DNA from: an uncultured Gemmiger sp.
Lineage (GTDB): Bacteria > Bacillota > Clostridia > Oscillospirales > Ruminococcaceae
Length of the DNA stretch: 64,000 nucleotides
Assembly (NCBI GenBank): GCA_944386225.1
Contig: CALXAH010000018.1
Location: 1-64,000 of the forward strand
Direction of reading: 5' to 3'
Below the pieces are notes generated by a model, which saw only the letters and a program-made list of their open reading frames with translations, searched no databases and was not told the DNA's origin. Made by a program: the position numbers and the translations under genes. Of the stretch, positions 26,087 to 34,659 are shown piece after piece (within the stretch, counting starts at the first letter, position 1; the number at the start of each line of letters is the position of its first letter).

Positions 26087-26761
26087 ATGATCGACCTGGA
26101 AGCAGGCAGCAAACAAATATCCGTATTTCCGGGCAGTAAGCCGGAGGCGCCGGCGATTTACCTCAATACCTTTGCCGGTGAAGGGCAAGCGGTATGGGAA
26201 GCGGCGCAGGCCCTTGGCTGTCCTCCGTTTACCTTGGTAGCGATCAGCAATCTGGACTGGAACCACGATATGGCCCCCTGGAACAGCCCGCCAGCCTTCA
26301 AGAACGGCGAACCCTGCACGGGAGGCGCGGATGAATATCTGCAGATCCTGACAGAGGAGATTGTTCCGGTAACAGAAAAGAAGATCCATGCGGTACCCGG
26401 CTGGCGCGCAATCGCGGGCTACTCGCTGGCGGGTCTCTTTGCCTTGTATGCCATCTACCGGACGGACAAATTTTCCCGAGTGGGAAGTATGTCCGGCTCG
26501 CTGTGGTTTCCGGGAATGAAGGAATACATAGCCACACACGAACCAAAGCGCTGGCCGGACTGCCTATATTTTTCCCTGGGTGACAAAGAAAGCAAGACCC
26601 GGAATCCGATGCTGCAAACCGTGCGGCAAAACACGGAAGAGATCGAAGCGTTTTATAAAGCAAGAGGAACTGAAACAACATTTCAGCTGAATGCGGGAAA
26701 CCACTTTGACCATGCGGCAGAGCGGACGGCGCGGGGAATCTGCTGGCTGTTGAACAGGTAA
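26087..26761 (+). CDS. Alpha/beta-hydrolase (esterase D-like)
   Basis: 224 residues. The nucleophile elbow AIAGYSLAGLFALY (GYSLAG, Ser around residue 113) sits in an alpha/beta-hydrolase fold, with Asp in SLGDKE and His in NHFDHAAERT completing the triad. The opening part (FPGSKPEAPAIYLNTFAGEG) and MSGSLWFPG match the esterase D / IroE-type family that cleaves acyl or siderophore esters. RBS GAGGGATCTCTCCC precedes the ATG. No neighbour suggests a substrate. Confidence 0.85.
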   Translation: MIDLEAGSKQISVFPGSKPEAPAIYLNTFAGEGQAVWEAAQALGCPPFTLVAISNLDWNHDMAPWNSPPAFKNGEPCTGGADEYLQILTEEIVPVTEKKIHAVPGWRAIAGYSLAGLFALYAIYRTDKFSRVGSMSGSLWFPGMKEYIATHEPKRWPDCLYFSLGDKESKTRNPMLQTVRQNTEEIEAFYKARGTETTFQLNAGNHFDHAAERTARGICWLLNR

Positions 26762-26802
26762 CGGTGCCGCCGTTGTTCCCGGCGTATTTCTGCGCCCGTT
26801 TT

Positions 26803-26833
26803 TCTGTGCTATAATAATACAATACAGCACAGA
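26803..26833. promoter_or_regulatory. Inverted repeat over a -10 region before the J-like/TPR gene
   Basis: TCTGTGCT (26803-26810) pairs with AGCACAGA (26826-26833) and encloses a TATAAT (26810-26815). It looks like a repressor site on a promoter about 45 nt from the next start codon. Confidence 0.4.
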
Positions 26834-26879
26834 GGGCCGGGCGGGCCAACATGTACGGCCCCGGGCAGCGAGGTGTCCC

Positions 26880-29800
26880 ATGAATATCTGGAAAATACTT
26901 GGCATTGATCCAACTGCGGACAAGGCGGCCATTACGGCGGCCTATCGTTCCCGTCTGTCCGGCGCAAACCCGGAAGATGATCCGGAAGCGTTCAAGCAGC
27001 TGCGCGCCGCTTATGAGCAGGCTCTGGCGCTGGCCAAGCAGGCGGCAGCGGCCGACAACGGTACGCTGAATGAAGCAGATCGCTGGGTTGCCCAGGTGGA
27101 TGAAGTATACCGGGATATACATCGCCGCCGGGATACAGCGGAATGGCAGCGGCTTTTGAACGAGGAATACTGCCGGCGCCCGGCAAACCGCGTACAGGCC
27201 CGGGACCGGCTGCTCCGTTACCTGGCCGTACATTACTTTTTGCCCCATGCGGTCTGGCAGCTGCTGGAAGAAACGTTTTCCCTGCGGCAGAACGCATCCG
27301 AACTGCGGGGGCTTTTTCCGCCTGCTTTTATCGACAACGTAGTGCTTCCGGGCATTGCCTACAGAGAGCAGGTTCCCTATGAGCCGCTGGAATGCGAGGA
27401 TGGAGCGGATTGTGATGCCTATCTGCGCACCTGTTCCCGGTGCTTCCGTGCGCTGGCGGATGGGCGGGAGGATCAGGCGCAGACCCTGCTGGAGCAGATG
27501 GATTCCTGCGGCGTTCACCATCCCTATACCGACTTGTGCCGTGCCCGCCTGGCCCGGCTGCACGGTCAGCTGGATCAGGCGCAGGAACTGGTGGACGCAG
27601 TGCTGGCCCGAATGCCAGGCGATGTGCAGACCATGCTGGTGGACGCGCAGCTGGCAGCCCAGCGGGAAGATTACGAAAAGACGGAGCGCATTCTGCGGCA
27701 GATATTGGATGCAGTCCCGCATCTGGCCCAGGCAAAGTTTGATCTGGCCCTTTGCCTGAGCCGCAGCGGCCGCAGGCGGGAAGCCAAATCCCTGTACCTG
27801 GAACTGGTAAGGGCGCTGCCGGATAACCGGGTCGTACTGGAGGCGCTGAACAAGCTGAATCAGGAACTGCTGCCGGAACTGGAACAGCAGTATGCATCCC
27901 ATCCCGAAGACACGGAAACCGCCATCGAACTGGCCTGGTGCTACCATCAGCTGCACAAGGCGGACAAAGCAGACGAAATGGTGGAGGCTCTGCCCGCCGA
28001 ACTGGCCGGAACGCTGGAATTTGAAAACCTTGCGTCGAAGGTGAAACTGGCCAGACATGAGTGGAAGAACGCGTTGGCACATCTGCGCGTCTGGGAGCTG
28101 GCTTTGCGGCAGCGGGAGCCGGTGGATACCGTGCGGCTGGCGGAGTCCATGCGGCTGCAGGCCTGTTCCCTGTTTTCTCTGGGGCAACAAGGCAAAGCGA
28201 TGGCGCTGCTGGAGGAAATCTGCCGCCAGTGGCCCCAGGATGCGGAATGCCGCAAGCTGATGGCACAGTTCTGCCTGCGCGCAAACCGGCTGGACGAAGC
28301 GCTCAGGGCAGCCGGGCAGTACCGTGAACGGATGCCGGAAGATCCGGCCGGTACGTTTTTGTGCGGCGAGACGCTTTTCCGTATGCGGCGCCTTCAGGAG
28401 GCCTATGACGCTTTTGGAAAAACCATGGAGCTGGCAGGCAGCCGGGATGCAGGTTGCCTTTTATACCAATGCCGGATCCTGATGCTGGCCAACCAGTGGG
28501 AGGATGCCAAAAAGCTGCTTACCCAGCTGGAGGAAGCCAAGGTGACCGGGCCGGTTATGTCGTTCTGCCAGGGTCAGCTTGCCAATCACGAACGGCGCAG
28601 TGAGGCGGCGCTGAAACACTATCAGGCGCTTCTGCCGGTCTGCCGCCGGGAGGATCCGCCGGATTTTGCCGGGGAGGTTTTCTTCCGGCTCGTCTGCCTG
28701 CAGTACAACAGCCTGAATACAGCGGAATTGCTGAATCTTGTGGAAGAAGGGCTGCGGGCGGATCCGGGCAGCACCAGTCTGCTGGATCTGCAGGTGGATC
28801 TTCTGCGCCGCTGCGGCAAGACAAAAGAAGCGATTGCAGCCTGCCGCCGCCTTTGCGCACTGGCACCCCGGCGTGATTCCGCATTTGAAACACTGGGACG
28901 TCTGCTGCAGTTCTACCAGAAAGACTACGCCGGGGCGGCCCAGGCTTACAAACAGCATCTGAAGAACCGGGAAAGCGCGGCCATTCATAACCTGCTGGGC
29001 CTTTGCCTGCAGGAGCTGGAACGCTTTGGAGAGGCGGAAACCCAACTGGGGCGTGCGCTGGAACTGGCGCCTCGCTGCCCGGCGTTTCTGGCTAATCTGG
29101 CGGAACTGCACCTGCTGCAAAAGCACTATATGCAGGCGGAATCCACCTATCGGGCGGCACTTTCCCTGCCGATTCCCCGAGCCCGGGACCGGGTGCTGAT
29201 GCGGCAGCGCCTGGCGTTGCTGCTGCGCCGCCGGGGTGACTGGGATGGCGCGGCGGAACTGCTGCAGCATAACGTGAAAACGGAATACCGATACGATGAC
29301 TGCCTGCAGCTGGCTCGGCTATGGGCCCAGGCCGGTCAGTTTGACCGTGCCCGGAAGGCGCTGCGGGAGTGGCGGCGGCTTGCCTGCCCGTTGGAACCGG
29401 TTTACCTGCAGGAACAGGCGGCGCTGCTGCGGCAGACGGGCCGGGACTGGATGGCCCTGCGGGTTTTGCGGCGCGGTGCCCAGAGCAGCCGGGACTGCTG
29501 CATGAAGCTGGGGGATCTGTACGCGGCCCTGGGGCGATACCCGGAGGCAATACGGCTGTTCCGCCAGCTGGCGCAGGATCTTCCCGGCGAGGATGATCTG
29601 CCGGAACAGCTGGCAAAATGTCAGCTCTGGGCCAATGATCCGACCGGGGCAAAAGAAACGGCCGGGCGCGGGCTGGAACTGCTGGAACGAAACCGCAGCT
29701 GGTACAACAAAGCAATGTTCTATACCCGACAGGCTGCTTTGCTGATTGCGGCGGGACGGCCGGATGAGGCGGCCGCAGCGCTGGAACAGGCGGAAACCAG

Positions 29801-29993
29801 CCCCCTCTGTGCATCCTGCGTATACCCGGAATGTAAGGATGCCGCCGCCCTGCGGGCGCTGCTGCTGGAGCAAACGGGACAGCTGGAAGAAGCGGCGGAA
29901 CTATGCCGGACATGGGGCGCACGGTATCCGGATGAGGTCGATTTTCGGGACTGGGAAAAACGCATCAGAAAGAAGATGGGCAAAACGCGATGA
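26880..29993 (+). CDS. Large TPR protein with N-terminal J-like domain
   Basis: 1037 residues. Residues 1-50 resemble a J domain (WKILGIDPTADKAAITAAYR, then a Pro-rich turn and AFKQLRAAYEQAL). The usual HPD is replaced: ANPE occupies the loop (29-32), so Hsp70 stimulation of the normal kind is doubtful. Residues 190-1030 form a long chain of TPR-type helix pairs, with many [LxxA ... L.A.] blocks. It may be a scaffold that gathers proteins. Its last bases (ATGA) overlap the start of an Hsp70 gene, so the pair is certainly coupled. A possible operator overlaps its promoter. Function unknown. Confidence 0.8.
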   Translation: MNIWKILGIDPTADKAAITAAYRSRLSGANPEDDPEAFKQLRAAYEQALALAKQAAAADNGTLNEADRWVAQVDEVYRDIHRRRDTAEWQRLLNEEYCRRPANRVQARDRLLRYLAVHYFLPHAVWQLLEETFSLRQNASELRGLFPPAFIDNVVLPGIAYREQVPYEPLECEDGADCDAYLRTCSRCFRALADGREDQAQTLLEQMDSCGVHHPYTDLCRARLARLHGQLDQAQELVDAVLARMPGDVQTMLVDAQLAAQREDYEKTERILRQILDAVPHLAQAKFDLALCLSRSGRRREAKSLYLELVRALPDNRVVLEALNKLNQELLPELEQQYASHPEDTETAIELAWCYHQLHKADKADEMVEALPAELAGTLEFENLASKVKLARHEWKNALAHLRVWELALRQREPVDTVRLAESMRLQACSLFSLGQQGKAMALLEEICRQWPQDAECRKLMAQFCLRANRLDEALRAAGQYRERMPEDPAGTFLCGETLFRMRRLQEAYDAFGKTMELAGSRDAGCLLYQCRILMLANQWEDAKKLLTQLEEAKVTGPVMSFCQGQLANHERRSEAALKHYQALLPVCRREDPPDFAGEVFFRLVCLQYNSLNTAELLNLVEEGLRADPGSTSLLDLQVDLLRRCGKTKEAIAACRRLCALAPRRDSAFETLGRLLQFYQKDYAGAAQAYKQHLKNRESAAIHNLLGLCLQELERFGEAETQLGRALELAPRCPAFLANLAELHLLQKHYMQAESTYRAALSLPIPRARDRVLMRQRLALLLRRRGDWDGAAELLQHNVKTEYRYDDCLQLARLWAQAGQFDRARKALREWRRLACPLEPVYLQEQAALLRQTGRDWMALRVLRRGAQSSRDCCMKLGDLYAALGRYPEAIRLFRQLAQDLPGEDDLPEQLAKCQLWANDPTGAKETAGRGLELLERNRSWYNKAMFYTRQAALLIAAGRPDEAAAALEQAETSPLCASCVYPECKDAAALRALLLEQTGQLEEAAELCRTWGARYPDEVDFRDWEKRIRKKMGKTR

Positions 29994-31678
29994 TTGTAGG
30001 AATTGATTTGGGCACAACCAACAGCCTGATTGCCTGGGTGGATGGGCAGAACGCGCAGCTGATCCCCAACCGGCTGGGCGAACTGCTGACCCCTTCCGTG
30101 GTCAGTGTGGATGAAACCGGTACGGTCTATGTAGGGCGTACCGCCCAGGCGCGGGCCGGGCTGTATCCGTTGGATACGGCTTCGATATTCAAGCGCAGCA
30201 TGGGTACCGGCAAGGAGTTCCGGCTGGGCGGACGGGTATTCCGTGCGGAGGAACTCTCCAGCCTGGTACTGCGCAGCCTGAAAGAGGATGCCGAAGCCTT
30301 TCTGGGGCAGCCGGTGGAGGAAGCGGTTATCAGCGTGCCTGCGTATTTCAATGATCAGCAGCGGCGGGCTACCCGCCTGGCCGGAGAAATGGCCGGTTTC
30401 CGCGTGGAACGGATCGTGAATGAACCTACGGCAGCCGCCATTGCCTACGGGCTGTGCGATCGGGGTAAAGATGGCCGGTATCTGGTGTTTGACCTGGGCG
30501 GCGGTACGCTGGATGTTTCCATTCTGGAACGCTTTCAAAACATTTTTGAAGTTCATGCCATTGCCGGTGACAACTTTCTGGGCGGCGAAGACTTTACCCG
30601 CACGCTGGCGGAACTGTTTGCCGGACGCGCGGGGCTGGATCTGCAAACGCTCTCCCCTGCCGATGCCTTCCGGGTATACCGGCAGGCGGAACTGGGCAAG
30701 CTGGCGCTTTCGGAAGGGCTTCTTTCCATTGTGACCTGCGAGGTGAACGGACAGACCTACTCGGCGGCCATCAGCCGTAAGGACTACGAGGAAGCCTGCC
30801 AGCCGCTGCTGCAGCGTATCCGGAAACCGGTGGAGCGCAGCCTGCGGGATGCGGGAATTTCGGCGGACGAAATTGACGGGATTCTGCTGGTGGGCGGTGC
30901 GTCCAAGAGCCCGATTGTGCGCGGTTTCTGCCGCAAACTGTTTGGCCGGGAGCCGCTCGGCGGGGTGGATCCGGATCAGGCGATTGCGCAGGGAGCGGCG
31001 CTGGCGGCTGCAATCAAGGAGCGCCGGGCCGAGCTGCACGAGGTAATTCTGACCGATGTATGCCCGTTCAGCCTTGGCGTGGAGGTTTCCGCTTACAACG
31101 GGGTATTCCGGGAGGACGGGCACTATGCCCCGATTATTGAGCGCAACACGGTAATTCCGGTCAGCCGTACCCAGCGGTTCTACACGGTTCATGACCAGCA
31201 AGCGGAAGTCCGCATCGTGGTGCTGCAGGGAGAAAGCCGCCTGGCGCGGGATAACCTGCCGCTGGGAGAGCTGACCATCCCGGTTCCGCCCAACAAGGCG
31301 GGAGCCGAATCGGTAGAGGTGACCTTTACCTACGACATCAATTCCCTGCTGGAGGTGGAGGTTCTCGTAAATTCCACCGGCCAGAAACACCGGAAAGTGA
31401 TTCAGAACGGCAGCCGTGTACTATCCGAGGAAGAGGTACAGGCACGGCTGAAAGAACTGCAGTATCTCAAGATCCCGCCCCGGGAGGAGGAACCCAACCG
31501 CTTGCTGCTGTTCCGCGGCGAACAGCTGTATCAGGAAACCCACGGCGCGGTGCGTCAGGAGGTTGACCGGCTGCTGACCTGGTTTGAGCAGGTGCTGGCA
31601 CAGCGGGACCGGCGGGCCATCGAAAAGGCGCGCAGGGAGCTTTCTGCAGCGCTGGACCGACTGGAAGAAATGGAGTGA
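29990..31678 (+). CDS. Divergent Hsp70-family chaperone (HscC/DnaK-like)
   Basis: 562 residues, about 50 shorter than DnaK. The ATPase is complete: GIDLGTTNSLIAWV (residues 4-17), NEPTAAAIAYG, VFDLGGGTLDVSI (about 165-177) and LLVGGASKSPIV. The substrate-binding part is present and has DVCPFSLGVEV and ERNTVIPVSRTQRF, but the C-terminal lid is short and ends in a charged helix (QRDRRAIEKARRELSAALD) with no EEVD-like tail. It resembles the HscC branch rather than the housekeeping DnaK. It overlaps the J-like/TPR gene by 4 nt and precedes a membrane-protein gene by 4 nt, so all three are likely one functional unit. Confidence 0.85.
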   Translation: MIVGIDLGTTNSLIAWVDGQNAQLIPNRLGELLTPSVVSVDETGTVYVGRTAQARAGLYPLDTASIFKRSMGTGKEFRLGGRVFRAEELSSLVLRSLKEDAEAFLGQPVEEAVISVPAYFNDQQRRATRLAGEMAGFRVERIVNEPTAAAIAYGLCDRGKDGRYLVFDLGGGTLDVSILERFQNIFEVHAIAGDNFLGGEDFTRTLAELFAGRAGLDLQTLSPADAFRVYRQAELGKLALSEGLLSIVTCEVNGQTYSAAISRKDYEEACQPLLQRIRKPVERSLRDAGISADEIDGILLVGGASKSPIVRGFCRKLFGREPLGGVDPDQAIAQGAALAAAIKERRAELHEVILTDVCPFSLGVEVSAYNGVFREDGHYAPIIERNTVIPVSRTQRFYTVHDQQAEVRIVVLQGESRLARDNLPLGELTIPVPPNKAGAESVEVTFTYDINSLLEVEVLVNSTGQKHRKVIQNGSRVLSEEEVQARLKELQYLKIPPREEEPNRLLLFRGEQLYQETHGAVRQEVDRLLTWFEQVLAQRDRRAIEKARRELSAALDRLEEME

Positions 31679-31682
31679 TGCT

Positions 31683-32231
31683 ATGCAGATCAAACGCTCG
31701 CAGTTATGGGCCCGCACCGCTCTGATTATGCTGTGCGCCGTCCTGCTGCTGATTTGGGCCGGGAGCGTTGCCGAATCCCCCTCGATCGTTCTGCTGAGCT
31801 GGATATCGGCGCCGCTGCTGGGATTGTTGACGGCCCATATGTGGTTGACCTACAGAATGCTGCCGCCGGCGCCGGCAGCCGGTTCTGCCTCTTCCCCACC
31901 GGATAAGGAAGGGTTTGCGCTGTCTGCTGTGCAATTCTTTCCGATCCGCGATGACTACACCGAGGACCCGCCCTGCCCGCCGGCGTATCCGCGTTTTACC
32001 GGGGCCCGGATATTGGGCTGGGCGTCCGTTGCTTTGGGCTGGCTGAGCTGCCTGGTTCCGCTTATATGCCTGTGGGCCAGTTTCCTGGCAATCCTGTTTG
32101 CCTGCGTGAATCCGAACGGGATCAAAGGCGCACCAAAGAATCGCGTAATGCCGATCCTGCGGCTTACCCTTACAGGCCTTTGCCTGGGAATAGCCGGGAT
32201 CTGGAGTTCGGCTATGCTGCTGATGCTATGA
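31683..32231 (+). CDS. Membrane protein co-transcribed with the Hsp70
   Basis: 182 residues. A basic start is followed by hydrophobic helices near residues 11-28, 34-55, 108-130 and 160-182, with a cytosolic or external loop (56-107) rich in Pro and Asp. No named domain is recognised. The ATG follows GGAG by 7 nt. It is the last gene of the J-like/TPR-Hsp70 unit, so it may anchor that complex to the membrane; this is inference. Confidence 0.65.
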   Translation: MQIKRSQLWARTALIMLCAVLLLIWAGSVAESPSIVLLSWISAPLLGLLTAHMWLTYRMLPPAPAAGSASSPPDKEGFALSAVQFFPIRDDYTEDPPCPPAYPRFTGARILGWASVALGWLSCLVPLICLWASFLAILFACVNPNGIKGAPKNRVMPILRLTLTGLCLGIAGIWSSAMLLML

Positions 32232-32232
32232 A

Positions 32233-32277
32233 AACGGGGCGGGAATGACGCTGCAAAAGCGCCATTCCCGCCCCGTT
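32233..32277. terminator. Bidirectional terminator
   Basis: AACGGGGCGGGAATG (32233-32247) is an exact complement of CATTCCCGCCCCGTT (32263-32277). It ends the Hsp70 unit and the convergent ArsR gene. Confidence 0.8.
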
Positions 32278-32302
32278 GGTATTTGGCCCTTGTAAGGCGC
32301 TG

Positions 32303-32872
32303 TCAGCTTTCCGGATGCGAAAGCATAACCCGCCGGTAGCCGGTTTCATCGCGGGTCAGGAACCCTTCTGTCACAAGATCCCGGCGGATTGTGCAGAAAT
32401 CGTCGTGAAAATCGGCAATTTGGAGATTGACCTCCCGCTCCGTGTACGTACGGCCAAACTCGAAAGCGCCGGCAATAACCTCCAGGACAATCCGCCTCTT
32501 TTTCTGCTGGGCGGGAATGGCTTTCAGCTTCCCGTATACGAAAAAGGCGTCGATTACCTTTTGCCGGTATTCCGCGTCCCGCTGTGCCAGCAGGTCCGCT
32601 TCGTCCGATTCTTCCTGCAGAATGTCCAGCAGACTGACGGCAAAGAGCCCGCGATTCAGTGAGTACATGGTATAGTACTGGCTTTTGTGGGAGGTCACAG
32701 CCCCCGCTTCGGTCAGCTTTTTCAGATGGAACGACACGGTGGCTGCCGTTATACCCAGCCGTTCCGCCAGCCGCTCCACGTACATATCCTCGATCGCCAG
32801 GGATTTCAGAATCTGAACCCTCGATTTGTCCGACAGGCACTTGAACAGCCGGATGGCTTCGGTTTCGGTCAT
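32303..32872 (-). CDS. ArsR-family regulator with DUF2087 domain
   Basis: 189 residues. The N-terminal winged helix (SDKSRVQILKSLAIEDMYVE, then RLAERLGITAATVSFHLKKL) belongs to ArsR/SmtB. It lacks the metal-binding CxC. The C-terminal part (residues 105-189), with KVIDAFFVYGKLKAIPAQQK, FEFGRTYTEREVN and FCTIRRDLVTEGFLTR, is a DUF2087 domain. It is translationally adjacent (1 nt) to the preceding small gene, and a clear promoter drives both. The signal sensed is unknown. Confidence 0.88.
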   Translation of the reverse strand: MTETEAIRLFKCLSDKSRVQILKSLAIEDMYVERLAERLGITAATVSFHLKKLTEAGAVTSHKSQYYTMYSLNRGLFAVSLLDILQEESDEADLLAQRDAEYRQKVIDAFFVYGKLKAIPAQQKKRRIVLEVIAGAFEFGRTYTEREVNLQIADFHDDFCTIRRDLVTEGFLTRDETGYRRVMLSHPES

Positions 32873-32873
32873 G

Positions 32874-33236
32874 TTACTCCCTCCAGATCTGGTCAGCCGT
32901 TCTGGCTATGGTACGGGCGGCTTCCAGCTTGATTCTCTCGACCTGCATGGTCTCGGTATCGCCGTGCTGGCGGGCCTGCTCATAGGAGGCCGACCAGCTG
33001 GCGGGAATCTGCTCCAGCTTCCGGGAAAAGAACTGCCGGATTCTGTCCGGATCCCCGGCACAGGCTTTTTCTCCCGCCGAAAGTACCGTATCAAAGATTT
33101 CGAAAATATTGGCCCGTATGGTTTCAAAGTGAGACTCATCGCCCCGATCATCCGCCAGCAGCGTTTGGGCCTGCTGACGGTACAAGGCGTTCTGCGCCTT
33201 CAGATAGCTGTGCAGCGCGTCTGTTTTGGTGCCCAT
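32874..33236 (-). CDS. Small protein upstream of ArsR-DUF2087, unknown
   Basis: 120 residues from the ATG at 33236 (AGGAGG then 9 nt). It is hydrophilic and helical, rich in Gln, Arg and Glu: ALHSYLKAQNALYRQQAQ and a C-terminus RIKLEAARTIARTADQIWRE. It has no signal peptide and no cysteine pattern. It forms an operon with the ArsR regulator (stop and start separated by a single base). It may be a partner or target of that regulator. Confidence 0.65.
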   Translation of the reverse strand: MGTKTDALHSYLKAQNALYRQQAQTLLADDRGDESHFETIRANIFEIFDTVLSAGEKACAGDPDRIRQFFSRKLEQIPASWSASYEQARQHGDTETMQVERIKLEAARTIARTADQIWRE

Positions 33237-33285
33237 GGTTTTACAACCTCCTTTTTGTCCGGATATTTGCGTTTTTCTTACCCTG

Positions 33286-33314
33286 ATTATATATCTGCAA
33301 AATAAAAATGTCAA
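33286..33314 (-). promoter_or_regulatory. Promoter of the ArsR operon
   Basis: On the minus strand: TTGACA (33309-33314), a 17-nt spacer, TATAAT (33286-33291), 50 nt before the first gene. Consensus in both boxes. Confidence 0.85.
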
Positions 33315-33411
33315 TTCTAATTTTACAAATATCTAAATAAATTGCAAAAAGGGCATTCTTTTATCCTCCCGCTTTTTGTGATACAATGGCGGCAGACAGG
33401 AGGTGAAAGGC

Positions 33412-34659
33412 GTGGCTTACCGTGAACTGATCAAGAATTTTGCGCGTATCCGCAGCTATATGCGCGAATTTTATGTGTACGGATTCAAAAGCCGGGAGGA
33501 ATATACCGAAAAGAGCGTCCGCAGCTACGATAACGAGCGGCGGCGCGTGGAAAGCTGGCTGGGCGAGCATATGTCCTTTCACCAGGATGCCGGCGGAAAA
33601 ACCGTATTTCTCTCGGTGGACAGCCGGCATATTCCGCACAATCCCCTGCACAAGGCGTTCAAGGCCAAAAGCTTTACCGGCAAGGACATAACGCTGCATT
33701 TCTATATCCTGGACATTTTGGCGGACGGCTGTGCGCTTTCCGCGGGCGAGATAACCGACCGTATCTGTACGGCATACCTTTCGCGGTTTCCGGACGCTTT
33801 TGCCCTGGATGAATCCACGGTGCGCAAAAAGCTGAAAGAATACGAAAGCCTGGGGCTGCTGCGCGCCGAAAAGAGCGGCCGTGAGGTGCTTTACCGCCGG
33901 ACGGACAGCGTGCATCCGGTGCTGGATTCCTGGAAAGATGCGCTGGCGTTTTTCTCAGAGGAGGATCCTTTGGGTGTGATCGGCTCGTTCCTCACGGATG
34001 CGCTGGGCGAACCGTTTGATGGGTTCCGCTTCAAACACCACTACATTCTCCATGCGCTGGACAGCGATATCCTGTGCGAACTGCTGCTGGCCATTGACGA
34101 ACGGCGGGCGGTGGAGCTGACCTTGCAGAGCCTGCGGGGCAAAAAGGAATACCAGCGTACCGTCTGCCCGCTCAAAATCTATCGCAGCACCCAGTCCGGC
34201 CGTCAATACCTTCTGGGATACCACTACCGGGGGCGGCGCATGGTGTTTTTCCGTCTGGACAGTATCCGGCAGATCCGGCAGGGAGAACCGGAAAAGCAGT
34301 TTGATACCTACCTTGCCCTGCAAAAACGGTTCGACAGGCACCTCTGGGGCGTATCCACCGGGATTGAAAGGCGGCTGGATCACCTGGAAATGACGATCCG
34401 GTACAGCCCCGGTGAGGAATTTATCCCCCGGCGGCTCCGGCGGGAAAAACGGCACGGCAGGGTGGAGATGCTGGATGAGCAGACCTGCCGGTTTACGGCG
34501 GATGTATACGACGCTTCGGAAATGCTGCCCTGGCTGCGCACCTTTACCGGCCGGATTCTGGAACTGAAATGCAGCAACCCGGCGGTTACGGATCAGTTTC
34601 AGCAGGATCTGAAGCGGATGGCGGAACTTTACGGAGGTGGCGGCGATGCTGTTCAGTGA
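33412..34659 (+). CDS. WYL-domain transcriptional regulator
   Basis: 415 residues. The start is a GTG at 33412, 7 nt beyond AGGAGGTGA; an in-frame GTG at 33403 lies inside the binding site. A HTH region occupies residues 100-180 (GEITDRICTAYLSRFPDAFA ... STVRKKLKEYESLGLL). The C-terminal WYL-type part contains ILHALDSDILCELLLAIDER, VCPLKIYRSTQSGRQYLLGY and later beta strands. WYL regulators sense nucleic-acid or nucleotide ligands. The gene overlaps a second WYL-type gene by 14 nt. A weak extended -10 (TGATACAAT, 33379-33387) lies upstream. Confidence 0.8.
   Translation: MAYRELIKNFARIRSYMREFYVYGFKSREEYTEKSVRSYDNERRRVESWLGEHMSFHQDAGGKTVFLSVDSRHIPHNPLHKAFKAKSFTGKDITLHFYILDILADGCALSAGEITDRICTAYLSRFPDAFALDESTVRKKLKEYESLGLLRAEKSGREVLYRRTDSVHPVLDSWKDALAFFSEEDPLGVIGSFLTDALGEPFDGFRFKHHYILHALDSDILCELLLAIDERRAVELTLQSLRGKKEYQRTVCPLKIYRSTQSGRQYLLGYHYRGRRMVFFRLDSIRQIRQGEPEKQFDTYLALQKRFDRHLWGVSTGIERRLDHLEMTIRYSPGEEFIPRRLRREKRHGRVEMLDEQTCRFTADVYDASEMLPWLRTFTGRILELKCSNPAVTDQFQQDLKRMAELYGGGGDAVQ

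Noticed and set aside
26298-28190. Minus-strand open frame opposite the TPR gene
   Set aside because: Shadow frame; no recognisable domain and it overlaps the clear esterase and TPR genes.
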